A DNA stretch of 49,954 bases from Bacillota bacterium (lineage in GTDB: Bacteria > Bacillota > Clostridia > Clostridiales > Clostridiaceae). Below are positions 38,410 to 47,087 of the stretch, one piece after another. The translations under genes were made by a program, and so were the position numbers. Under the pieces are notes generated by a model. It saw nothing but the letters and a program-made list of their open reading frames with translations, searched no databases and was not told the origin of the DNA. The DNA is taken from NCBI GenBank assembly GCA_023451395.1, contig JAEXZL010000034.1:1-49954 (forward strand), read 5' to 3'. Position 1 is the first letter of the stretch; every line of letters starts with the position of its first letter.

Positions 38410-39519
38410 ATGCTGAATAAATTTAAAATGGATACAAAGCTTTTACGTGAAATGGACTGGACCATACTGATTATATCTATTATCATCCTTTTGTATGGCG
38501 CTATAAATATATATATTGCCTCAGGGTTCTACTATATGAAGCTTCAGCTCATATGGCTTGTTTTGGGACTATTTGTTGTTTATGTAATATTACATATGGA
38601 TTATACCGTTGTGAAAAATTATGTAGTAATTATTTATTGGGCATCGGTTATACTTCTTTTTGCCACTATTTTCATAGGATCAGTTGTTAAAGGTGCAAGA
38701 GGTTGGATTTCTTTAGGAAGCAGAGCTATTCAACCAGCAGAATTTGCAAAGCTTGGTATGATGCTCATGCTGGCAAAAAAAATAGATGATATGGATGGAG
38801 AAATTAACAATCTAAAAAACTTGGCAATCTTAGGGTTATATGCTGCAATTCCCATGATTTTAATAGTTATACAGCCAGATATGGGGATGACCATGGTTTG
38901 CTTTTTTATAGTCCTTGGAATGCTATTCGTAGCAGATCTTGACATGAAAATAATTGGAGGGGGACTAGCATCTATTGCCTTTTTAATAATAATGGTATGG
39001 AATTCTCCCATAATGCCAGACTACTGGAAGAGAAGATTAACCTCCTTTATAAATCCTGAAGCAGAAGAGCTGAACTCAACTCTGCAGCTTCTTCAATCTC
39101 AAATCGGAATTGGTTCTGGAGGAATTTTTGGAACCGGTGATGCTTTAGGGGGCAGCAGCAGTTATGTATCACAGTTTGTTCCAGAATCTCATACAGATTT
39201 TATTTTCTCTATTATTGCGGAGAACTGGGGCCTCATTGGAGCGATAGTCTTACTTTTTCTTTATGGAATTTTAATATATAGATTGATAAAAACTGCTCGG
39301 GAGGCTAAAGATCTCTTTGGTTCCTTGATAGTGGTGGGAGTTACCTCAGTATTTATGTTTTCAGTCCTTCAGAATATAGGAATGACCATTGGAATTATGC
39401 CTATAACAGGTATTACACTGCCTCTTGTGAGTTATGGAGGTAGTTCGGTGCTCACAACCTTTATATCAATAGGTATGGTTTTAAATATTTCTATGAGGAA
39501 AAAGAAGATTAATTTTTAA
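38410..39519 (+). CDS. rodA: RodA, SEDS-family peptidoglycan glycosyltransferase
   Basis: 369 residues with about ten transmembrane helices. SEDS motifs include GARGWISLGSRAIQPAEFAK, IQPDMGMTMVCFFIVLGMLF, GGSSSYVSQFVPESHTDFIF with the catalytic-region Asp of SEDS enzymes, and MPITGITLPLVSYGGSSVLT. RodA polymerises glycan strands together with PBP2, encoded 5 kb upstream. GGAGGTCTT precedes the ATG; a TTG 18 bp earlier lies before this site. FtsW is the only close alternative, but the neighbourhood favours RodA. mgsA follows after 19 bp. Confidence 0.93.
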   Translation: MLNKFKMDTKLLREMDWTILIISIIILLYGAINIYIASGFYYMKLQLIWLVLGLFVVYVILHMDYTVVKNYVVIIYWASVILLFATIFIGSVVKGARGWISLGSRAIQPAEFAKLGMMLMLAKKIDDMDGEINNLKNLAILGLYAAIPMILIVIQPDMGMTMVCFFIVLGMLFVADLDMKIIGGGLASIAFLIIMVWNSPIMPDYWKRRLTSFINPEAEELNSTLQLLQSQIGIGSGGIFGTGDALGGSSSYVSQFVPESHTDFIFSIIAENWGLIGAIVLLFLYGILIYRLIKTAREAKDLFGSLIVVGVTSVFMFSVLQNIGMTIGIMPITGITLPLVSYGGSSVLTTFISIGMVLNISMRKKKINF

Positions 39520-39538
39520 TTTAAAGGGGATAAGGGTT

Positions 39539-39910
39539 ATGGATATTGCTTTAATTGCTCATGATCAGGCTAAGGATGATATAATTGAATTTGCACTTCG
39601 TTACAAAGAAATACTTAAGAGACATAAGCTTTATGCTACAGGGACTACCGGTAAGCTTCTTAACGAAAAGGTGGGCCTTGAGGTCAGTAGGTTTTTGTCA
39701 GGCCCTTTAGGGGGAGACCAGCAGATTGGAGCTAAAATAGCTACAGGAGATATTAATTATGTTATCTTCCTAAGAGACCCATTAACGGCCCAACCCCATG
39801 AACCTGATGTTTCTGCACTTATACGGCTCTGTGATGTACATCATATTCCTATTGCTACCAATCTTGGGACAGCAGAAGTGCTTATGAAAGGAATAAGAGA
39901 TTTGCTATAG
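39539..39910 (+). CDS. mgsA: Methylglyoxal synthase
   Basis: 123 residues, as for the E. coli enzyme (about 150) minus the tail. IALIAHDQAKDDIIEFALRY, LYATGTTGKLL, FLSGPLGGDQQIGAKIATGD with the catalytic Asp, and FLRDPLTAQPHEPDVSALIRLC are conserved. It converts dihydroxyacetone phosphate to methylglyoxal, bypassing lower glycolysis when phosphate is short. The next-to-rodA position is conserved in clostridia. ATG after AAAGGGGATAAGGGTT. Confidence 0.97.
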   Translation: MDIALIAHDQAKDDIIEFALRYKEILKRHKLYATGTTGKLLNEKVGLEVSRFLSGPLGGDQQIGAKIATGDINYVIFLRDPLTAQPHEPDVSALIRLCDVHHIPIATNLGTAEVLMKGIRDLL

Positions 39911-39911
39911 A

Positions 39912-39940
39912 AGAGAAGGGAATGATTCCCTTCTCTTTTT
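39912..39940 (+). terminator. Terminator of the rodA-mgsA unit
   Basis: AGAGAAGGGAA pairs perfectly with TTCCCTTCTCT over TGA, followed by TTTTC. Confidence 0.92.
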
Positions 39941-40069
39941 CTATAGTGAAATAAGGGGATTATTCTAAAAGCTTCCCTCTACAAATATATATAGTATAAA
40001 GATTAATTATAAAGCTCAAAACCAGTGTTATTAAAGGGTGAAAAATTGGAGAAAAAGAGGGAAAGAATT

Positions 40070-40840
40070 ATGGGTATATACAATTCAAACTATGAAAGTT
40101 ATTATGCTACTTTAAAAAATCAAAATACACTAAAAGGAAAGAGACCTTCAGGCAGGACAATTAGAAATGAAGAAAAGAGCATGGTGGAAATAATAATAAA
40201 AAGGATAATTCAGGAGCTTATAGGGGTACTCTGTCTTTTTATTTTCGTCTTATCAATAAAATATATAAATTTACCACAGACTCAGGAGCTATACAAATAT
40301 TCTAAGAATCTTGTGGACAAAAATTATGATATAAGTGCAATTGTGAATACAGTAAAAGAAGTTAAAATTGAAGACTTAAAAATTTCTGCGGAGGATTATA
40401 TTGAAGGCTTAAAAGCAAAGATAACAGGAGGGAAAACTCTTAAGGAGAATGCACTAGGATCTTTTGTTAAACCGCTAGAGGGAAGTGTTATTAAGGCCTT
40501 TAATGAAGAAAAGGAAGGCTTTTCTATAGCTACAAAGGAGGGAGTAGTATTAGAATTTAACGCTCCTTCAGAAATTAAAAGCTGTTTTACTGGAACTGTT
40601 AAAGGCGTTTCCGAAGATAAGGACCTTGGTCAGTATGTACATATTGATCATGGAAATGGAATAGAAATTAAGTATTACTACTTAGAAGAGGTAGCAGTAG
40701 TGGAAGGACAGAAATTAAATACAGGAGATTTATTAGGAAGAATCACCTCTGGAAATATAGAAAATAAAGGGTATCTATACCTTCAGGTTTTGTATATGGG
40801 AGAGGAAAAAAATCCTGAGAATTATATAAAATTAAAGTAA
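40070..40840 (+). CDS. spoIVFA: SpoIVFA-like M23-domain membrane protein
   Basis: 256 residues. A basic N-terminus is followed by one transmembrane helix (ELIGVLCLFIFVLSIKYINL), then an M23/LytM-like domain near the end (GQYVHIDHGNGIEIKYYYLE, VVEGQKLNTGDLLGRITSGN). The domain keeps the shape but not a full zinc site, as in SpoIVFA, which holds the SpoIVFB protease inactive in the forespore membrane until the SpoIVB signal. spoIVFB follows after 22 bp. The ATG after AGAGGGAAAGAATT is used; TTG at 40046 (site GGGTG) is an alternative adding 8 residues. Confidence 0.85.
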   Translation: MGIYNSNYESYYATLKNQNTLKGKRPSGRTIRNEEKSMVEIIIKRIIQELIGVLCLFIFVLSIKYINLPQTQELYKYSKNLVDKNYDISAIVNTVKEVKIEDLKISAEDYIEGLKAKITGGKTLKENALGSFVKPLEGSVIKAFNEEKEGFSIATKEGVVLEFNAPSEIKSCFTGTVKGVSEDKDLGQYVHIDHGNGIEIKYYYLEEVAVVEGQKLNTGDLLGRITSGNIENKGYLYLQVLYMGEEKNPENYIKLK

Positions 40841-40862
40841 TAACATTAAATAGGAGCAGATA

Positions 40863-41732
40863 ATGAATAAAAAGACCCTAAAGCTTTTGCCTCAAATAGC
40901 AATAATAATCATTATATCCTTTCAGAGTGAGATGCTTATAGCCTTTCTATGGGTAGTTCTTCACGAAGCTTCCCACTATGTAGCTGCAAATATAATGAAG
41001 CTTAAAAAGGAAGAGGCTGGGTTCCATCCTTTAGGAAGTTATCTTATGTTAAAGGATTTAGATTATCTGAGCCCTAACAAGGATATAATCCTATCAGGGA
41101 TTGGTCCTCTGTGCAATTTGATTTTTGCAGTATTTTGCTTAGCAATTTATAGAAGCTACCCTTCAGAATTCCTTTGGCTATCTTTTATAAGCAATATTGC
41201 TCTTATGATTTTTAATCTTCTTCCAGCCTTTCCTTTAGACGGATCAAGGATATTAAGGGCACAGCTTAGCAAAAAAATGCTATATAAAAGGGCATATAAG
41301 ATTACTATTTATTCAAGCTTTATTGTAAGCGCGTTACTCTTAAGTGGTTTTATTTTTTTGCTTTTTTTTAAGAAAATAAATCTTACACTAGGGCTATCTG
41401 CAGTGTATATATTTTTTTGGACTCTCAGGGAGAAGAAAAGGATAATGTATATAATTATGGGAGATGTGGTGAAAAAACGCAGGAGATTTATAAAACAGAG
41501 ATATATTGAAAACAAGAGCCTTTCCTTAAGTAATACCCTTACCTTAGCTGTGGTATTAGGGCTTATAGACAAGAATAAATATAACATATTTCTTATCTTA
41601 GATGATGATATGAAGGTTTTAGGGGAGCTATATGAGGAGGACATAATCTATGGGGCTAAGGAGTATGGTAATATAACCTTAGAAGAGCTAATGAAAAAAG
41701 CTGAATATGAATCCAGGCTTATAAGAAAGTAA
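40863..41732 (+). CDS. spoIVFB: SpoIVFB, site-2-type membrane metalloprotease
   Basis: 289 residues, equal to the Bacillus protein. Several transmembrane helices hold the zinc site: His34-Glu35-x2-His38 (VVLHEASHYVAANIM) and Asp126 in FNLLPAFPLDGSRILRAQLS. A small C-terminal cytosolic region (about 200-289) resembles the CBS domain of SpoIVFB. The enzyme cleaves pro-sigma-K in the mother cell. ATAGGAGCAGATA precedes the ATG. The adjacent spoIVFA gene supports the assignment. Confidence 0.93.
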   Translation: MNKKTLKLLPQIAIIIIISFQSEMLIAFLWVVLHEASHYVAANIMKLKKEEAGFHPLGSYLMLKDLDYLSPNKDIILSGIGPLCNLIFAVFCLAIYRSYPSEFLWLSFISNIALMIFNLLPAFPLDGSRILRAQLSKKMLYKRAYKITIYSSFIVSALLLSGFIFLLFFKKINLTLGLSAVYIFFWTLREKKRIMYIIMGDVVKKRRRFIKQRYIENKSLSLSNTLTLAVVLGLIDKNKYNIFLILDDDMKVLGELYEEDIIYGAKEYGNITLEELMKKAEYESRLIRK

Positions 41733-41782
41733 TATTTGTTTATTATGTAGGTGGTGCAACTGCCTATTTTTTTTGAGTTTCT

Positions 41783-41810
41783 TTTACTTTTGCTACTCCT
41801 CTGATATAAT
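41783..41810 (+). promoter_or_regulatory. Promoter of the radical-SAM / RNase G operon
   Basis: TTTACT and TATAAT separated by 16 bp, with a TG-N extension before the -10 box, 91 bp ahead of the first ATG. Confidence 0.6.
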
Positions 41811-41901
41811 GAAATGAATGATTTTTTACAGAGATGAATCTGTTTAAATTTAACTGTAGTAGATTATTTATAATTTACATAGGTTTGGAGGAAAAAACTT
41901 A

Positions 41902-43755
41902 ATGAACAAAATTACTGATGATATATTATGTAGGGTAGAAAAGCCAGTGAGGTACATAGGAGGAGAGTTAAATAGCGTTATAAAAGATAGGGAGAAGGAT
42001 TATATACGCTTTGGCTTTTGCTTTCCTGACGTCTATGAGGTAGGAATGTCTCATTTAGGAACCAAAATTCTATATCACAGCCTTAATCAAAGAGAAGATA
42101 CCTACTGTGAAAGAGTTTTTGCTCCCTGGCCAGACATGGAAGCAGAGCTTAGAAATAATAATATATCTCTTTATTCCTTAGAGAGTAAAGCTCCAATATC
42201 AGATTTTGATATTCTTGGGTTTACTCTTCAATATGAGATGAGCTATACAAATATATTAAATATGCTAAACCTTGGGGGAATTCCTTTAAGAGCTTCAGAA
42301 AGAGGAGAGGAACATCCTCTAATAATAGCAGGAGGTCCCTGTGCTTATAATCCTGAGCCTCTTTATGATGTTTTTGATGTCTTTCAGCTAGGAGAAGGAG
42401 AAGAAGCTATTTCAGATATCATTGAAGAATATAAACTAGCAAAAGGTAAGCTTACTAAGGAAGAGCTTTTGCTAAAGCTATCTAAAATAGAAGGCATATA
42501 TGTACCATCTCTATATGAAGTAACCTATAAAGAGGATGGGACTATTTTGGAGTTTAAACCAAAGTATCCAGGAGTTCCAGAGAAAATAAAAAAGAGATTT
42601 ATAAGTAATTTTGATAAATCTGAGTTTCCAGATAAATTTATAGTTCCTTTTACAGAGGTTGTACACGATAGAGTTATACTAGAGGTTTTTAGAGGCTGTA
42701 CTAATGGTTGTCGCTTCTGCCAGGCAGGGATGCTTTATAGACCACTAAGAGAAAGAAAGACAGAAACTCTGTTGAAGCAGGCAAAGAATCTTCTAGACAG
42801 CACTGGTTATGAGGAAGTATCCTTAAGCTCCTTAAGCACCTGTGACTATTCAGATATACAAAATCTTGTAAACACTCTTATTTTAGAGCATGGAGGTAAC
42901 AATGTATCCGTAGCACTGCCTTCAATTAGAGTTGATGCTTTTTCTGTAGATTTGATTAAAGAGATACAAAAGATTAGAAAAACAGGACTTACCTTTGCAC
43001 CAGAGGCAGGTTCTCAAAGAATGAGAGATGTAATAAATAAGGGCCTTACAGAGGAAAAGATATTAGAGGCAGCAAGAAGTGCTTTTGAAGCGGGCTGGTC
43101 CACATTAAAGCTTTATTTTATGATTGGACTCCCTGGGGAAACCTTGGAAGATTGCAGGGCAATTGGAGAATTGGCAGAAAAGATTGCCGATGAGTACTTT
43201 AAGGTGCCTAAAAATATTAGGAATAAGGGTCTTAAAATTACTGTAAGTACATCTATATTTGTACCTAAGGCCTTCACCCCCTTCCAATTTGCAGCTATGA
43301 CTCCAGTAGATGAGGTTATAGAGAAAATAAAAGCTGTGAAATCTGCTATAAAGGGTAGATCAATAGTCTATAATTATCATCAATCAGAGGTGTCTTATTT
43401 AGAGTCAGTCTTTGCAAGAGGTGACAGAAGACTTTGTGACGTTCTTATTAAAGCTTATGAAAAGGGCGCAAGATTCGATGGCTGGTCAGAGTATTTCAAG
43501 GAAGAATATTGGAAAGAGGCCTTATCAGAATGTGGTGTAGATGGAGATTTTTATGCCTATAGAGAAAGAAGCTATGATGAAATACTTCCTTGGGATTTTA
43601 TCGATATAGGAGTTAACAGAAGCTATTTAGTAAGAGAAAATGAGAAAGCTAAGGAAGGGATTTTAACCCAAAACTGTAAAATTGGATGTACTGGTTGCGG
43701 TATTAATGTAAACTTTAAGGAAGGGAAGTGTTTTGAGGGTGCGGTACTTAATTAA
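41902..43755 (+). CDS. TIGR03960-family radical SAM protein
   Basis: 617 residues. The N-terminal half has a B12-binding-like region (RFGFCFPDVYEVGMSHLGTK), then the radical SAM motif FRGCTNGCRFCQAGMLYRPL (Cys-x3-Cys-x2-Cys, about 270). Further SAM-domain segments are TGLTFAPEAGSQRMRDVINK and YFMIGLPGETLEDC. A C-terminal cysteine pair set (CKIGCTGCGINVNF) may hold another cluster. The reaction is unknown. It almost always precedes a DUF2344 gene and RNase G, as here, and overlaps the next gene by 23 bp. Confidence 0.93.
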   Translation: MNKITDDILCRVEKPVRYIGGELNSVIKDREKDYIRFGFCFPDVYEVGMSHLGTKILYHSLNQREDTYCERVFAPWPDMEAELRNNNISLYSLESKAPISDFDILGFTLQYEMSYTNILNMLNLGGIPLRASERGEEHPLIIAGGPCAYNPEPLYDVFDVFQLGEGEEAISDIIEEYKLAKGKLTKEELLLKLSKIEGIYVPSLYEVTYKEDGTILEFKPKYPGVPEKIKKRFISNFDKSEFPDKFIVPFTEVVHDRVILEVFRGCTNGCRFCQAGMLYRPLRERKTETLLKQAKNLLDSTGYEEVSLSSLSTCDYSDIQNLVNTLILEHGGNNVSVALPSIRVDAFSVDLIKEIQKIRKTGLTFAPEAGSQRMRDVINKGLTEEKILEAARSAFEAGWSTLKLYFMIGLPGETLEDCRAIGELAEKIADEYFKVPKNIRNKGLKITVSTSIFVPKAFTPFQFAAMTPVDEVIEKIKAVKSAIKGRSIVYNYHQSEVSYLESVFARGDRRLCDVLIKAYEKGARFDGWSEYFKEEYWKEALSECGVDGDFYAYRERSYDEILPWDFIDIGVNRSYLVRENEKAKEGILTQNCKIGCTGCGINVNFKEGKCFEGAVLN

Positions 43756-44446
43756 ATTCTCTAAAGAAGGTGAGCTAAAATTCTTAGCTCATCTGGATAT
43801 GATGAGAACCATTCAGAGAGTAGTAAGAAGGGCAGCCTTACCAGCAGCTTATTCCCAAGGCTTTAATCCTCACATGGCCCTTTCCATTGCACAGCCACTG
43901 CCAGTGGGGGTCTATTCTAAAGGAGATTATCTGGATTTAGAGCTTACGGAACCTGTTGAAATAGATACTATACTTGAAGGTATGAATGAATGCAGCACTA
44001 GGGGAATTAAATTTTTGCAAGGAGTTATAATACCAGAAATTGAAGGTAAAAAGGCTCCCCAAGCCATGGCATTGTTAGAAGCAGCACGATATACTCTAAA
44101 GCTTAAAAGCAATGATCCTTCTGCCCTTTCAGAGGAGCTTTCTAAGCTTCTTGAAAGAGATAGTCTTATCACTCTTAAAAAAAGCAAAAAAGGTGAAAAG
44201 AATATAGATATTAAGCCTCTAATCAAAGAAATAAAATTCTGGCCAAAGGAGGAAGTATTAGTTATAAATGCTCTCTTAAGCTGCGGAAGTAGAGAAAATC
44301 TTTCACCGGAGCTTTTGGCAGAATACCTTGTAAGGGAACTTCCTTCTGCTAGTAAAGGTACCTTTGTTGAAATCTGTCGTGAGGAAATGTATGCTTTAAA
44401 GGAAGGTAAGCTGATTAACCTAATCAGCTATATGAAGCATGAGTAA
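43733..44446 (+). CDS. TIGR03936 / DUF2344 radical-SAM-linked protein
   Basis: 237 residues. The N-terminus YLIKFSKEGELKFLAHLDMM is the family hallmark, with ALPAAYSQGFNPHMALSIAQPLP following. In many bacteria this protein is fused to or follows the TIGR03960 radical SAM enzyme, so it probably serves as its partner or substrate carrier. Start is TTG at 43733 (GGAAGGGAAG upstream); GTG at 43739 is equally possible. The gene overlaps both neighbours (23 bp and 8 bp), evidence for coupled translation. Function unknown. Confidence 0.9.
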   Translation: MRVRYLIKFSKEGELKFLAHLDMMRTIQRVVRRAALPAAYSQGFNPHMALSIAQPLPVGVYSKGDYLDLELTEPVEIDTILEGMNECSTRGIKFLQGVIIPEIEGKKAPQAMALLEAARYTLKLKSNDPSALSEELSKLLERDSLITLKKSKKGEKNIDIKPLIKEIKFWPKEEVLVINALLSCGSRENLSPELLAEYLVRELPSASKGTFVEICREEMYALKEGKLINLISYMKHE

Positions 44447-45872
44447 GAAGGATATTTTTATTGAAAGAAGAGAAGGCCTTTTAAGAATAGCAATTAAAGA
44501 AGAGGATCTTTTGAAAGAGTGCTATGTAGAAGAAGATATGAATAAGCCTATGGCTGGTGAGATATATAAGGGGGTAGTAAAAAGCATAGTTCCTTCTATG
44601 AAATCTGTATTTATTGATATTGGTACTGGTAAAAATGCTTATATGGTCTTAAAGGATAAATTAAAAAAAGGACAGGAGCTTTTACTAGAGATTATAAAGG
44701 AAGAATATCAGAGTAAGGGCGCTAAGGTATCTAGCTCTATTTCCCTTCCTGGAAGGCTCTTAGTTCTTCATACCTATGATAAAAGCATAAGCTTTTCAGG
44801 AAAAATTCATAATGAAGCTTTTATAAGTTCAATAAAGAATTTTATAATCAAGCCAGAGGAAATAGGTATTACCATAAGGACTAAAGCGGAAGATTATCCT
44901 ATAGAGGATATACAGGAGGAACTCTCAGAGCTTTACGAGAGCTACCAAGAAATCATAAGAGCCTTTACATATACTAAGGGACCTAGGAGACTTTCCGGTA
45001 ATAACAGCATACTTTTTAGAGTCCTTAGAGATATAACCTCAGAAAATACATCAGCTATTTATGTAAATTCTCAGGAGGATTTTGAGATTATAAAGGAAAG
45101 CCTAGATGAAAGAGTAGATATAAGTCTAGACCTTTATAAGGGAGATAGAACTCTTTTTGATTATTATGAAATAGAAAAGGATATACTTAAGCTTAGAGAT
45201 GAAAGAGTTCAGCTTCCTGGAGGAGGAAATATTGTAATTCAGGATACTGAGGCTATGGCAGTTATTGATGTTAACACCGCCAAAAGCCTTAAGGGGCAAA
45301 CCTCCATAGAAAACATACTCATAACTAATCTTGAGGCTGCAAAGGAAGCTGCAAGGCAGATTAGACTTCGAAACATAAGTGGAATTATCCTCATTGACTT
45401 TATCGACATGCACAAAGCTTCTCACAGAGAAGAGGTTTTAAAGCTTATAAGAGAAGAATTTGCTACTGATATAAATAAAACTGTTATTTATCCCTTTACA
45501 GAGCTAGGGCTTGTACAGATAGCAAGAAGAAGAAGAGGAATTGGAGTAAATGATTTTATTACAGAGCCCTGCATAAGCTGCACAGGTAAAGGCAATCTAT
45601 TTAGTATAGAGTATATATCCCTTCTTATAGAAAATGAAATAGTTAGAATAGCCTACAATAATAGCAATGTAGAAAATATCCTAATAGAGCTTAAGGAAGA
45701 GTATAGAGAAAGCCTTGAGAGGAATATTGACCTCATAAAAAAAAGGCTGAGGAATAAGCCTTATAACTATTACATCAAATTCTCAAAAAAAGATTTCTTA
45801 AAGGTAAAACTGATGATTTATAAGGAAGAATTAGAGGAAAAGGATGGAAAGCTTCTGAGGCTAGAGCTGTAA
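44439..45872 (+). CDS. rng: Ribonuclease G (Rne/Rng family)
   Basis: 477 residues, RNase G sized. An S1-like RNA-binding domain near residues 36-110 (GEIYKGVVKSIVPSMKSVFIDIGTGKN...AYMVLKD) is followed by the catalytic domain with AVIDVNTAKSLKG and GIILIDFIDM, carrying the two magnesium-binding Asp residues. The zinc-link is CISCTGKGN. It cleaves single-stranded AU-rich RNA and matures rRNA in relatives. The start overlaps the DUF2344 stop by 8 bp. The L21 leader follows. Confidence 0.95.
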   Translation: MSKKDIFIERREGLLRIAIKEEDLLKECYVEEDMNKPMAGEIYKGVVKSIVPSMKSVFIDIGTGKNAYMVLKDKLKKGQELLLEIIKEEYQSKGAKVSSSISLPGRLLVLHTYDKSISFSGKIHNEAFISSIKNFIIKPEEIGITIRTKAEDYPIEDIQEELSELYESYQEIIRAFTYTKGPRRLSGNNSILFRVLRDITSENTSAIYVNSQEDFEIIKESLDERVDISLDLYKGDRTLFDYYEIEKDILKLRDERVQLPGGGNIVIQDTEAMAVIDVNTAKSLKGQTSIENILITNLEAAKEAARQIRLRNISGIILIDFIDMHKASHREEVLKLIREEFATDINKTVIYPFTELGLVQIARRRRGIGVNDFITEPCISCTGKGNLFSIEYISLLIENEIVRIAYNNSNVENILIELKEEYRESLERNIDLIKKRLRNKPYNYYIKFSKKDFLKVKLMIYKEELEEKDGKLLRLEL

Positions 45873-45881
45873 ATATATTTC

Positions 45882-45910
45882 TTTACAAAGGGTTGCCTAT
45901 ATGGTAAAAT
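45882..45910 (+). promoter_or_regulatory. Promoter of rplU-prp-rpmA
   Basis: TTTACA and TAAAAT are 17 bp apart, with a TG-N extension before the -10 box. The -35 box begins 10 bp after the rng stop. Confidence 0.75.
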
Positions 45911-45919
45911 TTCTTTTGT

Positions 45920-46000
45920 AGCGCACACCGTAGGTTTTTTAGAAACAACTCTTAAATGGTTGTACCTTTAGGTGGCGAATCCGTTATGAGGAGGTGTATT
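45920..46000 (+). ncRNA. Ribosomal protein L21 leader (cis-regulatory RNA)
   Basis: The 5' untranslated region contains GCGCACACCGTAGG..., a GGTTGTACC...GGT region and CGAATCCGTTATGAGGAGGTG just before rplU. The order, length and position match the L21 leader of low-GC Firmicutes, thought to bind L21 and control the operon. I matched it from memory of the motif and location. Confidence 0.6.
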
Positions 46001-46001
46001 C

Positions 46002-46316
46002 ATGTACGCAGTATTAACAACCGGTGGAAAGCAATACAGAGTTCAAGAGGGAGACGTTATATACGTTGAAAAGTTGAACGCTGAGGTAGATTCAACAGTT
46101 GAGCTTACAGAGGTTCTTGCGGTTTCTAAGGAAAACGGAGAATTAGTTGTTGGTAAGCCAGTAGTTGAAGGAGCTAAGGTTGTGGCTAAGGTTTCTGGTC
46201 AAGGCAAACAAAAGAAAATAATTGTTTTCAAGTATAAGCCAAAGAAAGACTACAGAAGAAAAATTGGTCATAGACAATCTTACACTAAATTAACAATCGA
46301 AAAAATCGAAGCTTAA
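46002..46316 (+). CDS. rplU: Large-subunit ribosomal protein bL21
   Basis: 104 residues. YAVLTTGGKQYRVQEGDVIY at the start and FKYKPKKDYRRKIGHRQSYT near the end are the L21 signature. It binds 23S rRNA in the 50S subunit. GAGGAGGTGTATTC precedes the ATG. It leads rplU-prp-rpmA; prp begins 2 bp after its stop. Confidence 0.99.
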   Translation: MYAVLTTGGKQYRVQEGDVIYVEKLNAEVDSTVELTEVLAVSKENGELVVGKPVVEGAKVVAKVSGQGKQKKIIVFKYKPKKDYRRKIGHRQSYTKLTIEKIEA

Positions 46317-46318
46317 TT

Positions 46319-46645
46319 ATGACCACAGTTAAGTTTGGAATAAAGCTTGGTCAAATAGTTTCTCTTTCCTTGAAAGACCATGCAGGCTATGGAGAAAGTG
46401 GCGAAGATATCGTGTGTGCAGCCTTATCTGTCCTTTCACAGTCAATGGTTCTAGGAATAGAGGAAGTATTAAAGATTGATCTTAAGTATGAAATCAAGGA
46501 TGGCTTTTTAAGCCTCAATATTGAAGAAAATACCCCTAAAGAGATTGAACTCTGTCAGGTACTCCTTCAAACAATGCTTAAGAGTGTTGAAAGTATGATA
46601 GTTTCGTACAGCGATTATATAAACCTTGAAATAGAGGAGGTGTAG
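46319..46645 (+). CDS. prp: Ribosomal-processing cysteine protease Prp
   Basis: 108 residues. The catalytic pair is in DHAGYGESGEDIVCAALSVL: His in DHAGYG and Cys in IVCAALS, spaced as in Staphylococcus Prp (His22, Cys34). Prp removes the N-terminal extension of L27, whose gene lies 4 bp downstream and has such an extension. The gene begins 2 bp after rplU, so translation is probably coupled. Confidence 0.96.
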   Translation: MTTVKFGIKLGQIVSLSLKDHAGYGESGEDIVCAALSVLSQSMVLGIEEVLKIDLKYEIKDGFLSLNIEENTPKEIELCQVLLQTMLKSVESMIVSYSDYINLEIEEV

Positions 46646-46649
46646 TACC

Positions 46650-46952
46650 ATGTTAATAATGAACCTTCAATTGTTTGCTCATAAAAAAGGAGTTGGTAGC
46701 TCCAAGAACGGTAGAGATTCTGAGTCTAAGAGATTAGGTGTTAAATCTGCAGACGGAGAATTCGTTCTTGCTGGCAACATATTAGTAAGACAAAGAGGAA
46801 CTAAAATCCATCCCGGTGCTAACGTAGGCAGAGGTAAGGATGATACTCTATTTGCTAAGCTAGATGGTGTTGTTAAGTTTGAAAGAGTAGGCAAGGACAA
46901 GAAAAGAGCCAGCGTTTATCCAATAGATGTTGAGGCAAAAATAGCAGAATAG
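46650..46952 (+). CDS. rpmA: Large-subunit ribosomal protein bL27 with cleavable N-terminal extension
   Basis: 100 residues. The first residues MLIMNLQLFA precede HKKGVGSSKNGRDSESKRLG, where other bacteria begin L27. The extension ends in LQLFA, which matches the Firmicute Prp recognition motif (LNLQFFA). Cleavage is needed because the L27 N-terminus reaches the peptidyl transferase centre. AGAGGAGGTGTAGTACC lies upstream. Confidence 0.98.
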   Translation: MLIMNLQLFAHKKGVGSSKNGRDSESKRLGVKSADGEFVLAGNILVRQRGTKIHPGANVGRGKDDTLFAKLDGVVKFERVGKDKKRASVYPIDVEAKIAE

Positions 46953-46956
46953 TTTC

Positions 46957-46980
46957 AAAGCACCCGTAAGGGTGCTTTTA
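46957..46980 (+). terminator. Terminator of rplU-prp-rpmA
   Basis: AAAGCACCC pairs perfectly with GGGTGCTTT over GTAA, followed by TTTAA. Confidence 0.85.
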
Positions 46981-47087
46981 ATTTAGAATTGGAATTTTCA
47001 ATTAATATTAGTTAGATTATAATATTTATAAGGTACTTTAGTGATAATATGATATATGACTAAGGATATTATTAAGGAGTTGATTGA

